5,254 nucleotides of DNA from contig JAAYAV010000016.1 in the NCBI GenBank assembly GCA_012719195.1, positions 1-5,254 on the forward strand, read 5' to 3'. Shown piece after piece: positions 1-5,254 of this stretch. This DNA is from Anaerolineae bacterium. Its GTDB lineage: Bacteria; Chloroflexota; Anaerolineae; DRVO01. The first letter of the stretch is position 1; each line of letters starts with the position of its first letter. Made by a program: the position numbers and the translations under genes. The notes below the pieces were generated by a model. That model did no database searches. It was not told the origin of the DNA and saw nothing but the letters and a program-made list of their open reading frames with translations.

Positions 1-18
1 CAGCGCATATAGGCCCCT

Positions 19-44
19 GACCCCGTCCGGCCTAGGTCGGGGTC
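19..44. repeat. Inverted repeat, 7-bp stem, distal to the solute-binding protein gene
   Basis: GACCCCG (19-25) is the exact reverse complement of CGGGGTC (38-44), with a 12-base loop. It lies beyond the stronger hairpin at 59-99 as read from the minus-strand gene ending at 123. It could be a second, back-up terminator, or belong to a neighbouring gene outside the window. No T-rich tract follows on either strand, so its role is open. Nothing that looks like a gene is visible in positions 1-122. Confidence 0.35.
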
Positions 45-58
45 GGCAGACAACTCAA

Positions 59-99
59 GAGCCGCCGGCGCAGACCTTCACGGTCGCCGCCGGCGGCTC
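59..99 (-). terminator. Probable rho-independent terminator of the solute-binding protein gene
   Basis: GAGCCGCCGGCG (59-70) pairs perfectly with CGCCGGCGGCTC (88-99), a 12-bp stem that is almost all G-C. Inside it GACC (73-76) pairs with GGTC (82-85) around a five-base loop, with a small internal bulge between the two stems. Read on the minus strand it begins 24 bases after the stop codon at 123-125 and is followed by TTGAGTTGTCTG, a moderately T-rich tail. Position and stem strength fit a terminator. The tail is weaker than a classic U-run. Confidence 0.7.
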
Positions 100-122
100 A
101 CTCTCTGCCGGTTGAGGAGTCC

Positions 123-1370
123 CTAGTTGCCCGATGCCCTCTCCACAAGGGGTGCGGCCGACTCCTGGACCTGGGCCAGCGCCTCGGAGAGCGGCAATTC
201 GCCGGCGAACACGCGCTGCATGGCCTGCCAGATCCAGCCGCCGACCTGCTCGATCCAGGTGGTGGGGGGCATGGTGTGGCCGATCTCCAGGGCGCCGAGA
301 GCCGCCTCGGCGACATCGGTGCGGTAGGCACCGCGGAACTCAGCCGACTCCAGCGCCGTCTTCAAAGGTGGAACGCTGAGCGACGAGGGTGGTCGGTTGG
401 CGACAAAAGCAATCCACTCCCAAGATGCCTTGGGTTGCTCGGTACGGTTCGACATCACGTACGCGCGCATGGAGAGCAGCGTCATCCGCTCACGGTTCCC
501 CGGCGGTACGGTGACTCCCCACTCGAAGGGCCACTGGCGGCCGGAGAGGGTGCCGCCCCGTTCGGTGATCGGTCCGTACCACATGGCTCCGCGCTGGCCC
601 ACCACCGCGTTTTCAAAGCCGCCTAGGGCGTCTAGTTCCTGTGGCGTGGGCATGACTCCGTGACTCAGGGCGAGATCGACGTACCACTGGATGGCCTCTA
701 CGGTGGCCAGGTCGGTGAAGGTGGCAGTTGTGGGAGCGACGAGGTTGTCTACCAGAGCGCCGCCGTTCTGGTACACCAGCGGGACGAAGTCAGCTCGGCT
801 CATGTCGCCAATGAGGCCGTAGACAGGCGTAGCTCCGGAGAAGTCGGTGAGCATGAAGGCGGCCTGCAGCAGATCGTCCCAGGTCCACGAGGAGGTGGGA
901 TACGGCACTCCCGCGGCGTCAAACAGGTCCCGGTTGAAGTAGAGCACCCAGGGATCGACGTCTGCCGGCAGTCCCCAGAGTTGACCGCGCCATGACAGAG
1001 CGTCGAGGGTGCCCTGGTAGAATGCGTCACGGTCGAGGGTGAGGTCCTCCTGGAGAAGTGGGTCCACGGGGCGAATCAAGTTCGCTTGGGCGGCTTCCGC
1101 GATAGCCAACTGGTCGATCATGAGCACATCGGCCCGGCTGCCGCCCGTAAGGTAGCCGTACGGGCTGGCAGCTCGCAAGACGATGTCCACGGACGGATGG
1201 GCGCCCTCGAACTCCGCTTCGAGGGACTGGAAGTGCCCCGTCAGCGCGGCGGAAGGGAAGACGAAGGTAACGGAGGCCGGCTCGGGGGTGGGTGTGGGTT
1301 TGGAGAAGAGCCCGCATCCGCCGAGGGACAGGGCGAGCACGGCCAACCCAAGGCATAGTCGGATCCTCAT
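123..1370 (-). CDS. ABC transporter extracellular solute-binding lipoprotein (family 1-like, sugar-type)
   Basis: A 415-residue secreted lipoprotein, expected to capture a small solute (family members often bind sugars or oligosaccharides) and hand it to an ABC permease. Residues 1-19 form a lipoprotein signal peptide: basic MRIR, a hydrophobic core, then lipobox LGGC with Cys19 as the lipidation site. A Lys-Pro-Thr-Pro-Thr-Pro linker follows (24-31). The fold is indicated by a first beta-strand near 34-39, LPADVDPWVLYFNRDLFDAAG (134-154, with the family's 'YFNRDLF..AG' pattern), a Trp-rich segment at 162-165, and GAMWYGP near 261-267. The length is normal for the family. The start at 1370 is chosen because AGGAGG lies six bases upstream and the signal peptide begins there. 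The reading frame stays open far upstream, but that part is not protein-like. No permease or ATPase genes are visible beside it, so the substrate cannot be assigned and it may use components encoded elsewhere. Confidence 0.9.
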   Translation of the reverse strand: MRIRLCLGLAVLALSLGGCGLFSKPTPTPEPASVTFVFPSAALTGHFQSLEAEFEGAHPSVDIVLRAASPYGYLTGGSRADVLMIDQLAIAEAAQANLIRPVDPLLQEDLTLDRDAFYQGTLDALSWRGQLWGLPADVDPWVLYFNRDLFDAAGVPYPTSSWTWDDLLQAAFMLTDFSGATPVYGLIGDMSRADFVPLVYQNGGALVDNLVAPTTATFTDLATVEAIQWYVDLALSHGVMPTPQELDALGGFENAVVGQRGAMWYGPITERGGTLSGRQWPFEWGVTVPPGNRERMTLLSMRAYVMSNRTEQPKASWEWIAFVANRPPSSLSVPPLKTALESAEFRGAYRTDVAEAALGALEIGHTMPPTTWIEQVGGWIWQAMQRVFAGELPLSEALAQVQESAAPLVERASGN

Positions 1371-1396
1371 GGCGAACCTCCTGGCTGAACCACCCC

Positions 1397-1426
1397 ATTG
1401 TAGCCCCGGGGCAGTCCTTGTCTCAA
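1397..1426 (-). promoter_or_regulatory. Predicted sigma-70 promoter of the solute-binding protein gene
   Basis: On the minus strand TTGAGA (1426-1421, five of six matches to TTGACA) is followed after 18 bases by TACAAT (1402-1397, five of six matches to TATAAT). Transcription would start near 1390, giving a leader of about 20 bases that contains the AGGAGG ribosome site just before the start codon at 1370. It lies wholly in the gap between the two minus-strand genes, so the lipoprotein gene can be transcribed independently of the membrane-protein gene upstream. This is read by eye from the consensus. Confidence 0.6.
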
Positions 1427-1438
1427 CCCTGCCTTGGG

Positions 1439-2494
1439 CTACAGCGCCCTGACCCGGCGCAGGTTCGCGGCGGCGAGCAGACCCAGAGGTATGGTTAGCC
1501 AGAAGGAGAGGGCGCGGAATACCAGCACGGCCGAGAGCGCTCGGTCCAGGTCGTAGCCGAGGGCGGAGTAGCTTGCTAACATGGCCCCCTCCGTGACGCC
1601 CATGCCATAGGGCATTCCCACGGCCGATCCCGCCAGGCTGGCGGCGGTGTAGGCCAGGACGGTGTGCGGCACGGTAGCGCGCACGCCAAGGGACCAGACG
1701 GAGAAGTGCAGGCTGGCCATGTCTCCCAGGATGGTCCAGGAGGAGAAGAAGGCCGCAAGCAAGAGACCGAATTTGATCACGGAACCGATCCGGAGGGCGG
1801 CCGCCGCCTGGTCGAGGATTCGAGGAAGGGCTTCTTCCAGCGATGATCGGCGCCCGCGAGAGCGGACCAGAGAGTCCAGGCGCCGCCCCAGGGAGGCGGC
1901 TAGGGCCGCGGAACGCTCCGGCCGCAGCATGAGGTAGGCCACCAGGGCCGTCCCCAGGAGCGAGGCGACTACCAACGGCAGGATCGCCCTCCACCCCCCT
2001 GCTTGCCCAGCGCCGGCGCCCAGCAGAAGAGCTAGGAGAACGGTGGCCAGCAGCCAGGCCGTCCCCAGCAGGTTCTGGAGCACGAAGTAGCCGGCGATGG
2101 CGGCTTCGTGCATACCGCGACGGCTCAGGTAGGCGGCTCGCACGGCTATACCGCCCGCGCCTCCGAAGGGGATGATGCGGGCCGCGGCACCGGACGCCAA
2201 GGCTGCCTGAGAACTGAGACCGGGCGGAGCATTGACACCGGCGGCGCGAGCAGAGAGCGTCATCAGAAGCCCGGCACCGGCGTAGCGGGCGACCTGGGCC
2301 AACACCGCCGCCGTCAGCCAGGCCGGGTCGGCCGACCGGAAGTGCCCCCAGAGCGACGGGAGGTCCAGGGCTTCCGGAGCGATTACCCACACGGCAAGGA
2401 GCAAGAGGGCCAGGAGCAACAGCCCGCGGAAGAGAGGATGGCGAGCCAGGCGCTTCAACCCGGCATTTCCGGCGCCGGTTGGTGTCGCAGGCAT
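1439..2494 (-). CDS. Lysylphosphatidylglycerol synthase TM-region (UPF0104/flippase-like) membrane protein
   Basis: A 351-residue integral membrane protein resembling the LPG_synthase_TM family (UPF0104, YbhN/AglD-like), whose members are the flippase-like half of MprF or stand-alone proteins linked to lipid and glycan modification. Hydrophobic segments lie at about 23-39, 57-79, 131-158, 169-190, 237-257, 272-296 and 318-343. Two family-type motifs are visible: RIIPFGGAGGIAVRA (106-120) in the first half, and GMPYGMGVTEGAMLASYSALG (293-313), with the conserved P-x-G-x-G-x-x-E pattern, in the second. No soluble lysyltransferase (DUF2156-like) domain is attached, so phospholipid lysylation by this protein alone is not supported and its substrate is unknown. 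The start at 2494 has an AAGGAAG ribosome site. The same frame continues upstream without an ATG, GTG or TTG in the stretch I checked, so no longer start is likely. It is transcribed toward the lipoprotein gene and divergently from rpoD. Confidence 0.85.
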   Translation of the reverse strand: MPATPTGAGNAGLKRLARHPLFRGLLLLALLLLAVWVIAPEALDLPSLWGHFRSADPAWLTAAVLAQVARYAGAGLLMTLSARAAGVNAPPGLSSQAALASGAAARIIPFGGAGGIAVRAAYLSRRGMHEAAIAGYFVLQNLLGTAWLLATVLLALLLGAGAGQAGGWRAILPLVVASLLGTALVAYLMLRPERSAALAASLGRRLDSLVRSRGRRSSLEEALPRILDQAAAALRIGSVIKFGLLLAAFFSSWTILGDMASLHFSVWSLGVRATVPHTVLAYTAASLAGSAVGMPYGMGVTEGAMLASYSALGYDLDRALSAVLVFRALSFWLTIPLGLLAAANLRRVRAL

Positions 2495-2696
2495 AGGGTG
2501 GCTTCCTTGGTGATGACTTCTGCCCCGATTGTGGCCGCGTGCAGGCGGACGAGCAAGGTGCCGAGGATTGCCTTCGCCCAGCGACGCGTCGCGCTTGATG
2601 GCACCGGCGAGAGCCTCTAGAATGCTCAGGAGGGGCCAAGCGCGCTTCCGCAGTGAAGGGGTTGATCTCCCCCAGCGCGGCAGCGCCGGGCTCGCG
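2495..2696. other. Divergent intergenic region with no recognised gene
   Basis: About 200 bases between the membrane-protein start and the rpoD promoter. Short open frames exist on both strands, but their translations are Arg/Pro/Ala-rich, lack convincing ribosome sites and look like by-products of high GC. On the minus strand the frame of the membrane protein stays open here without a usable start codon. I could not find a convincing minus-strand -35/-10 pair for the membrane-protein gene. Its promoter must be here or overlap the rpoD promoter, but I cannot place it. Confidence 0.5.
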
Positions 2697-2726
2697 TTGG
2701 ATCAGACCGGACGATGGTGATATAAT
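2697..2726 (+). promoter_or_regulatory. Near-consensus extended -10 promoter of rpoD
   Basis: TTGGAT (2697-2702) is separated by 18 bases from a perfect TATAAT (2721-2726). The -10 box is preceded by TG one base upstream (2718-2719), making an extended -10 element. Transcription would start near 2733, giving a leader of about 50 bases to the ATG at 2784 or about 100 bases to the ATG at 2832. This AT-rich hexamer stands out in GC-rich surroundings. It is the type of promoter the gene's own product should recognise, so autogenous sigma-dependent expression is a reasonable inference. Confidence 0.75.
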
Positions 2727-2783
2727 GGGTGGGTTAGTCACTTGTCGTTTGATGAATAGTCCCAGCTTCGGGGCCGGCTTGGT

Positions 2784-4040
2784 ATGGCCTGGGGCTGGAG
2801 TAGCGCCAAGAGCGCGGAGGCACTGATTCGGATGGTAGCACAGGAAGACCAGGAGTTCGTGGCGACCCACGAACCACAGGAGACGGAGCAGGAGTTCGGT
2901 CTCGACGAACTCCTTGCCAAAGGACGGAGTCAGGGGTTTGTCAGCCAGGAGGACATCCTAGCCGTCATCCCTGACGCTGAGAACAACCTAGACGCCCTCG
3001 ACGGCATTTACATCGCTCTTCTCAACGAGAGCATCGAGGTGGTGGAGGGCGAGGAAGAAGAGGAAAAAGAGGAAGAAACAGAGGCAGAAGAAGAGCCGGA
3101 GGCGACCGTGGTTGACCTGTCGCAGATCGGCGTTGATGACACGGTAAGTCTATACCTTAAGGAAATCAGCCGCGTTCCGCTGCTCACCGCCGAGCAGGAA
3201 GTGGATCTGGCACAGAAGATCGAGGCCGGCGTGGCCGCCCAAGAGCGCTTGGAGGTTCACAACCACGAGGCCGATGAGTTGTCCACCCTCGAAGCAGTGG
3301 TTCGTGAGGGGGAACGCGCGCGCCGGCATCTTATCGAGGCCAACTTCCGACTGGTGGTGAGCATCGCGAAGAAGTACGTCGGGCGAGGAGTGTCGTTCCT
3401 GGACCTCATCCAGGAGGGCAATATCGGCCTCATCCGCGCGGTGGAGAAGTTCGACTGGAGACGCGGCTTCAAGTTCAGCACCTACAGCACCTGGTGGATT
3501 CGGCAGGCCATCACGCGCGCCATTGCCGACCAGGGCCGCACCATTCGCGTTCCGGTCCACATGACTGAGCGAATCAACAAGGTCATGCGGACTCAGCGCA
3601 AACTGGTGCAGGAGCTGGGCCGCGAGCCGACGCCGGAGGAAATTGCCGCCGATCTGGACACTACGCCGGATCAGATCGAGCGGATCATGAAGATCAGCGA
3701 GCGACCTCTGTCCCTAGAGATGCCGGTGGGTGAGGAACAAGACAGCGCTCTAGGCGACTTCATCGAGGATGAGCTGAGCCTCATGCCCAACGAGGTGGCC
3801 TCCAACGAGCTGCTTCGTCGGCAGGTGGAAGAGGTCCTGTCTACCCTCAGCGCGCGCGAATCGCGCGTATTGCAGATGCGCTTTGGCCTGAAGGACGGAC
3901 ACTCACATACGCTGGAGGAGGTCGGCCGTCGCTTCGGCGTCACTCGGGAACGAGTGCGTCAGATCGAGGCTAAGGCACTGCGCAAGCTGAGGCATCCCAG
4001 CCGCTCGCGCCGACTGAGGGACTACCTGCAGCCGGAGTAG
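2784..4040 (+). CDS. rpoD: Primary (housekeeping) RNA polymerase sigma factor RpoD/SigA
   Basis: Directs RNA polymerase to -10/-35 promoters. All sigma-70 regions are present in order in the 418-residue frame. A region 1.1-like helical segment lies at about 40-88, followed by a strongly acidic Glu-rich linker (about 88-107). Region 1.2 is DDTVSLYLKEISRVPLL (118-134). Region 2 spans 181-260, with LVVSIAKKYVGRG, DLIQEGNIGLIRAVEKF, FSTYSTWWIRQAITRAIADQ and the 2.4 residues Gln241 and Thr244. Region 3 covers about 260-335, and region 4 ends in the helix-turn-helix TLEEVGRRFGVTRERVRQIE (376-395). The intact 1.2 and 1.1-like segments mark it as the primary sigma rather than an alternative one. Start choice: ATG at 2784 lacks a ribosome site. 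ATG at 2832 (Met17, 402 residues) has GGAGG at 2816-2820, eleven bases upstream, and keeps every conserved region, so it may be the true start. The gene has a strong promoter of its own. Confidence 0.96.
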   Translation: MAWGWSSAKSAEALIRMVAQEDQEFVATHEPQETEQEFGLDELLAKGRSQGFVSQEDILAVIPDAENNLDALDGIYIALLNESIEVVEGEEEEEKEEETEAEEEPEATVVDLSQIGVDDTVSLYLKEISRVPLLTAEQEVDLAQKIEAGVAAQERLEVHNHEADELSTLEAVVREGERARRHLIEANFRLVVSIAKKYVGRGVSFLDLIQEGNIGLIRAVEKFDWRRGFKFSTYSTWWIRQAITRAIADQGRTIRVPVHMTERINKVMRTQRKLVQELGREPTPEEIAADLDTTPDQIERIMKISERPLSLEMPVGEEQDSALGDFIEDELSLMPNEVASNELLRRQVEEVLSTLSARESRVLQMRFGLKDGHSHTLEEVGRRFGVTRERVRQIEAKALRKLRHPSRSRRLRDYLQPE

Positions 4041-4144
4041 GAGCTGAGCCGGCACCATCCGGCGATTGGTGGAATCGCTACGCGATGGGCTCGCGCAAGG
4101 GCGCCCGACGCTCGGGCGCCCATGGTGCGCCTGGGCCCCATGTG
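4041..4144 (+). other. Structured rpoD-fchA intergenic spacer with overlapping inverted repeats
   Basis: The strongest element is GGGCGCCCGA (4099-4108), perfectly complementary to TCGGGCGCCC (4112-4121) around a three-base loop. No T-run follows, so it is not a standard rho-independent terminator. Smaller perfect pairs are GCCGG/CCGGC (4048-4052 with 4059-4063), ATCGC/GCGAT (4074-4078 with 4082-4086), GGCGC/GCGCC (4115-4119 with 4127-4131) and CATGG/CCATG (4121-4125 with 4138-4142). The last two overlap the right arm of the main hairpin, so the folds compete, and the CATGG/CCATG pair ends just before the fchA ribosome site. It could be a weak terminator, an RNA-processing site or a leader controlling fchA. 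No promoter was recognised here. Confidence 0.5.
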
Positions 4145-4157
4145 AGGAGGATGACTG

Positions 4158-4787
4158 ATGGCATCCGGCCTAATCGACACGCGCTTCATAGACGCACTGG
4201 CCACGTCCGAGCCGACGCCGGGCGGGGGCAGCGCTGCGGCTATGGCCGGGACCATAGCTGCCGGCCTGTTGAGCATGGTGTGCAACCTGACCGTCGGCCA
4301 GGAGAAGTTCGCCTCCGTCGAGGCCGATGTGACCGAGGTACTGCGTGAGACCGAGGCCATCCGCCACCATTTGGTGGACCTGGCCGAGCAGGACATGGCG
4401 GCCTACCGCTCATTTGTCGAGGCCCAGCGACTGCCGCGCACCAGTGCGGAGGAGCGCCGGGTGCGAACCGCATCCATGCAGGCGGCTCTGCGCGACTGCA
4501 CCAGCGTGCCCCTGCGGATAGCACAGCGATGCCGCCGTCTGCTCGATCTCTCGCCCGCAGTGGCCGAGAAGGGCAACCCGAACGCGGTTACTGACGTGGG
4601 GGTGGGGGCTCTGCTGGCCGACGCCTCCATGCGCGGGGCCGGCCTGCAGGTCAGGGTCAACCTGGCCTGGCTCAAGGACGCCGAGTTCGCGGCCGCTCAG
4701 TCTGCGGAGCTGGATGAGACGCTGGCCGGCGGGGAGCAGGTCATGGCTCAGGCTCTGGCGATCGTTGACCATGTTGTGACCGGATAG
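4158..4787 (+). CDS. fchA: FchA-like methenyl-tetrahydrofolate cyclohydrolase / formimino-THF cyclodeaminase family protein
   Basis: A 209-residue cytosolic protein of the FTCD_C (cyclodeaminase/cyclohydrolase) family. Members either release ammonia from 5-formimino-THF to give 5,10-methenyl-THF, or interconvert 5,10-methenyl-THF and 10-formyl-THF. The family signatures are PTPGGGSAAAMAGTIAAGL (19-37), LTVGQEKF (44-51), DMAAYRSFVEAQRLP (79-93), CTSVPLRIA (114-122) and GNPNAVTDVGVGALLADASM (139-158), followed by GLQVRVNL. The length matches stand-alone members, and no formiminotransferase domain is fused. The start is well set by AGGAGG at 4145-4150, seven bases from the ATG. FolD follows after 48 bases on the same strand, and no histidine-degradation gene is visible, so the cyclohydrolase role in C1-folate interconversion is favoured over cyclodeamination. 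The family membership is clear; the exact activity and symbol are inferred from context. Confidence 0.85.
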   Translation: MASGLIDTRFIDALATSEPTPGGGSAAAMAGTIAAGLLSMVCNLTVGQEKFASVEADVTEVLRETEAIRHHLVDLAEQDMAAYRSFVEAQRLPRTSAEERRVRTASMQAALRDCTSVPLRIAQRCRRLLDLSPAVAEKGNPNAVTDVGVGALLADASMRGAGLQVRVNLAWLKDAEFAAAQSAELDETLAGGEQVMAQALAIVDHVVTG

Positions 4788-4808
4788 CGCGATGGGACCG
4801 GCTCTTGT

Positions 4809-4823
4809 GGTTCCGGGCGAACC
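4809..4823 (+). repeat. Small inverted repeat abutting the folD ribosome-binding site
   Basis: GGTTC (4809-4813) pairs with GAACC (4819-4823) around CGGGC. One more T-A pair (4808 with 4824) would reach the first base of the AAGGAGG ribosome site (4824-4830). It could affect folD translation or transcript stability between the two folate genes, but a short hairpin like this can also arise by chance. Confidence 0.3.
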
Positions 4824-4835
4824 AAGGAGGATAGG

Positions 4836-5254
4836 GTGAGGGCCCAGCTACTGGACGGAAAGGCGACGGCGGCGCAGATGCGCACGGAGACGGCTGAGCA
4901 GGTGGCCGCCCTGGCGAGCGCGTTGGGCAGGCCGCCCGCGCTGGCGGTCGTGCGCGTGGGCGACGACGCGGCCTCAGTGAGCTACGCTCGGATGATCGAG
5001 CGCACCTGTGGGCAGGTAGGGGTTGTGTTCCTGCCCCACCTGCTCGCCACCGCGGAAGAGATGGGCGTACTCGACCTGGTGGGCTCGCTCTCGGCGTCGG
5101 ATACCATCGACGGGATCATGGTGCAGGAGCCGCTGCCGGCGGGAATCAGCCGGGACAGAGTCATTGAGGTGCTCACGCCCGCCAAGGACGTCGACGGCGT
5201 TCATCCTCTGAACGCGGGCCTCCTTCTCCAGGACGCGGGCGGTCCTCTCGTTCC
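4836..5254 (+). CDS. folD: FolD-type 5,10-methylene-THF dehydrogenase, N-terminal part (runs off the window); catalytic Lys replaced by Ile
   Basis: The N-terminal 139 codons of a FolD protein, which normally oxidises 5,10-methylene-THF with NAD(P)+ and hydrolyses the methenyl-THF to 10-formyl-THF. It starts at GTG with AAGGAGG (4824-4830) five bases upstream, giving RAQLLDGKATAAQMR. FolD hallmarks are VRVGDDAASVSYARMIERTC (39-58), GIMVQEPLP (93-101, family 'GilVQlPLP') and PAKDVDGVHPLNAGLL (115-130, family 'P.KDVDGf...N.G'). Tyr50, Gln97 and Asp120 match the conserved active-site residues. The residue four after Tyr50, normally the catalytic lysine (Lys54 in E. coli, Lys56 in human), is Ile54, encoded by ATC at 4995-4997. 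Loss of this lysine should remove cyclohydrolase activity while possibly leaving the dehydrogenase. The upstream FchA-like gene could supply the missing step. About half of the protein, including the Rossmann cofactor domain, lies beyond the window, so cofactor preference cannot be judged. Confidence 0.9.
   Translation, partial: MRAQLLDGKATAAQMRTETAEQVAALASALGRPPALAVVRVGDDAASVSYARMIERTCGQVGVVFLPHLLATAEEMGVLDLVGSLSASDTIDGIMVQEPLPAGISRDRVIEVLTPAKDVDGVHPLNAGLLLQDAGGPLV

Noticed and set aside
2108..2720. Plus-strand open frames of 170 and 63 codons over the membrane-protein start and the divergent intergenic region
   Set aside because: The first is antisense to a well-supported gene. Both have skewed Arg/Gly/Pro composition, and I saw no convincing ribosome site or recognisable motif.
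1371..2870. Minus-strand frame of the solute-binding protein stays open for about 500 codons upstream of its start, suggesting a giant 915-residue fusion protein
   Set aside because: The upstream part overlaps the membrane-protein gene in another frame and the antisense of rpoD. It is Arg/Pro/Gly-rich with no domain pattern, and the real start has a signal peptide, lipobox, ribosome site and promoter. High GC explains the lack of stop codons.
4099..4121. Rho-independent terminator of rpoD
   Set aside because: The stem is strong and perfect, but it is followed by ATGGTGCGCCTGG with no T-run, so I annotated it as spacer structure rather than as a terminator.
4085..4348. Plus-strand 87-codon frame overlapping the spacer and the start of fchA
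   Set aside because: It runs through the hairpins and overlaps fchA out of frame, and its product is basic and low in complexity. The fchA frame has family motifs and a proper ribosome site.
1..5254. CRISPR arrays, tRNA or rRNA genes, insertion sequences, phage or defence genes
   Set aside because: No regularly spaced repeats, tRNA-like cloverleaf, transposase motifs or terminal repeats were seen. The window looks like ordinary core chromosome apart from the points listed.

Overview
The window is GC-rich bacterial chromosome carrying five protein genes in two opposed blocks. The likely source is an uncultured Chloroflexota (Anaerolineae-like) bacterium. This is an inference from three things: the Thr-Pro repeat straight after the lipoprotein cysteine, the style of the primary sigma factor C-terminus, and the pairing of an FchA-type cyclodeaminase/cyclohydrolase with a FolD protein. 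No rRNA or marker search could be run, so the taxonomy is tentative.

Left block, minus strand (positions 1-2494). A polytopic membrane protein of the lysylphosphatidylglycerol-synthase transmembrane/flippase-like family (1439-2494) is followed by a lipoprotein solute-binding protein of an ABC importer (123-1370). The lipoprotein gene appears to have its own sigma-70-type promoter in the 68-base gap between the two. It ends in front of a strong hairpin (59-99) that looks like its terminator. No ABC permease or ATPase is visible, so the binding protein is an orphan within this window. Positions 1-58 hold a second, weaker hairpin and no gene.

Divergent intergenic region (2495-2783). Most of it holds nothing recognisable. 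The rpoD-proximal end has a near-consensus extended -10 promoter (TTGGAT, 18 bases, TGATATAAT) driving the housekeeping sigma factor.

Right block, plus strand (2784-5254). It contains rpoD, then a 117-base stretch rich in inverted repeats, then a one-carbon/folate pair: an FchA-like methenyl-tetrahydrofolate cyclohydrolase/cyclodeaminase (4158-4787) and the first 139 codons of a FolD-type methylene-tetrahydrofolate dehydrogenase (4836 to the window edge).

The most interesting point is in this folate pair. The FolD protein has isoleucine at the position of the catalytic lysine (Lys54 in E. coli, Lys56 in human), while the neighbouring Tyr, Gln and Asp are kept. That lysine is needed for the cyclohydrolase half-reaction. 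The adjacent FchA-like protein belongs to a family that can catalyse exactly that step. The operon may therefore split the usual bifunctional FolD chemistry over two proteins: FolD as dehydrogenase and FchA as cyclohydrolase.
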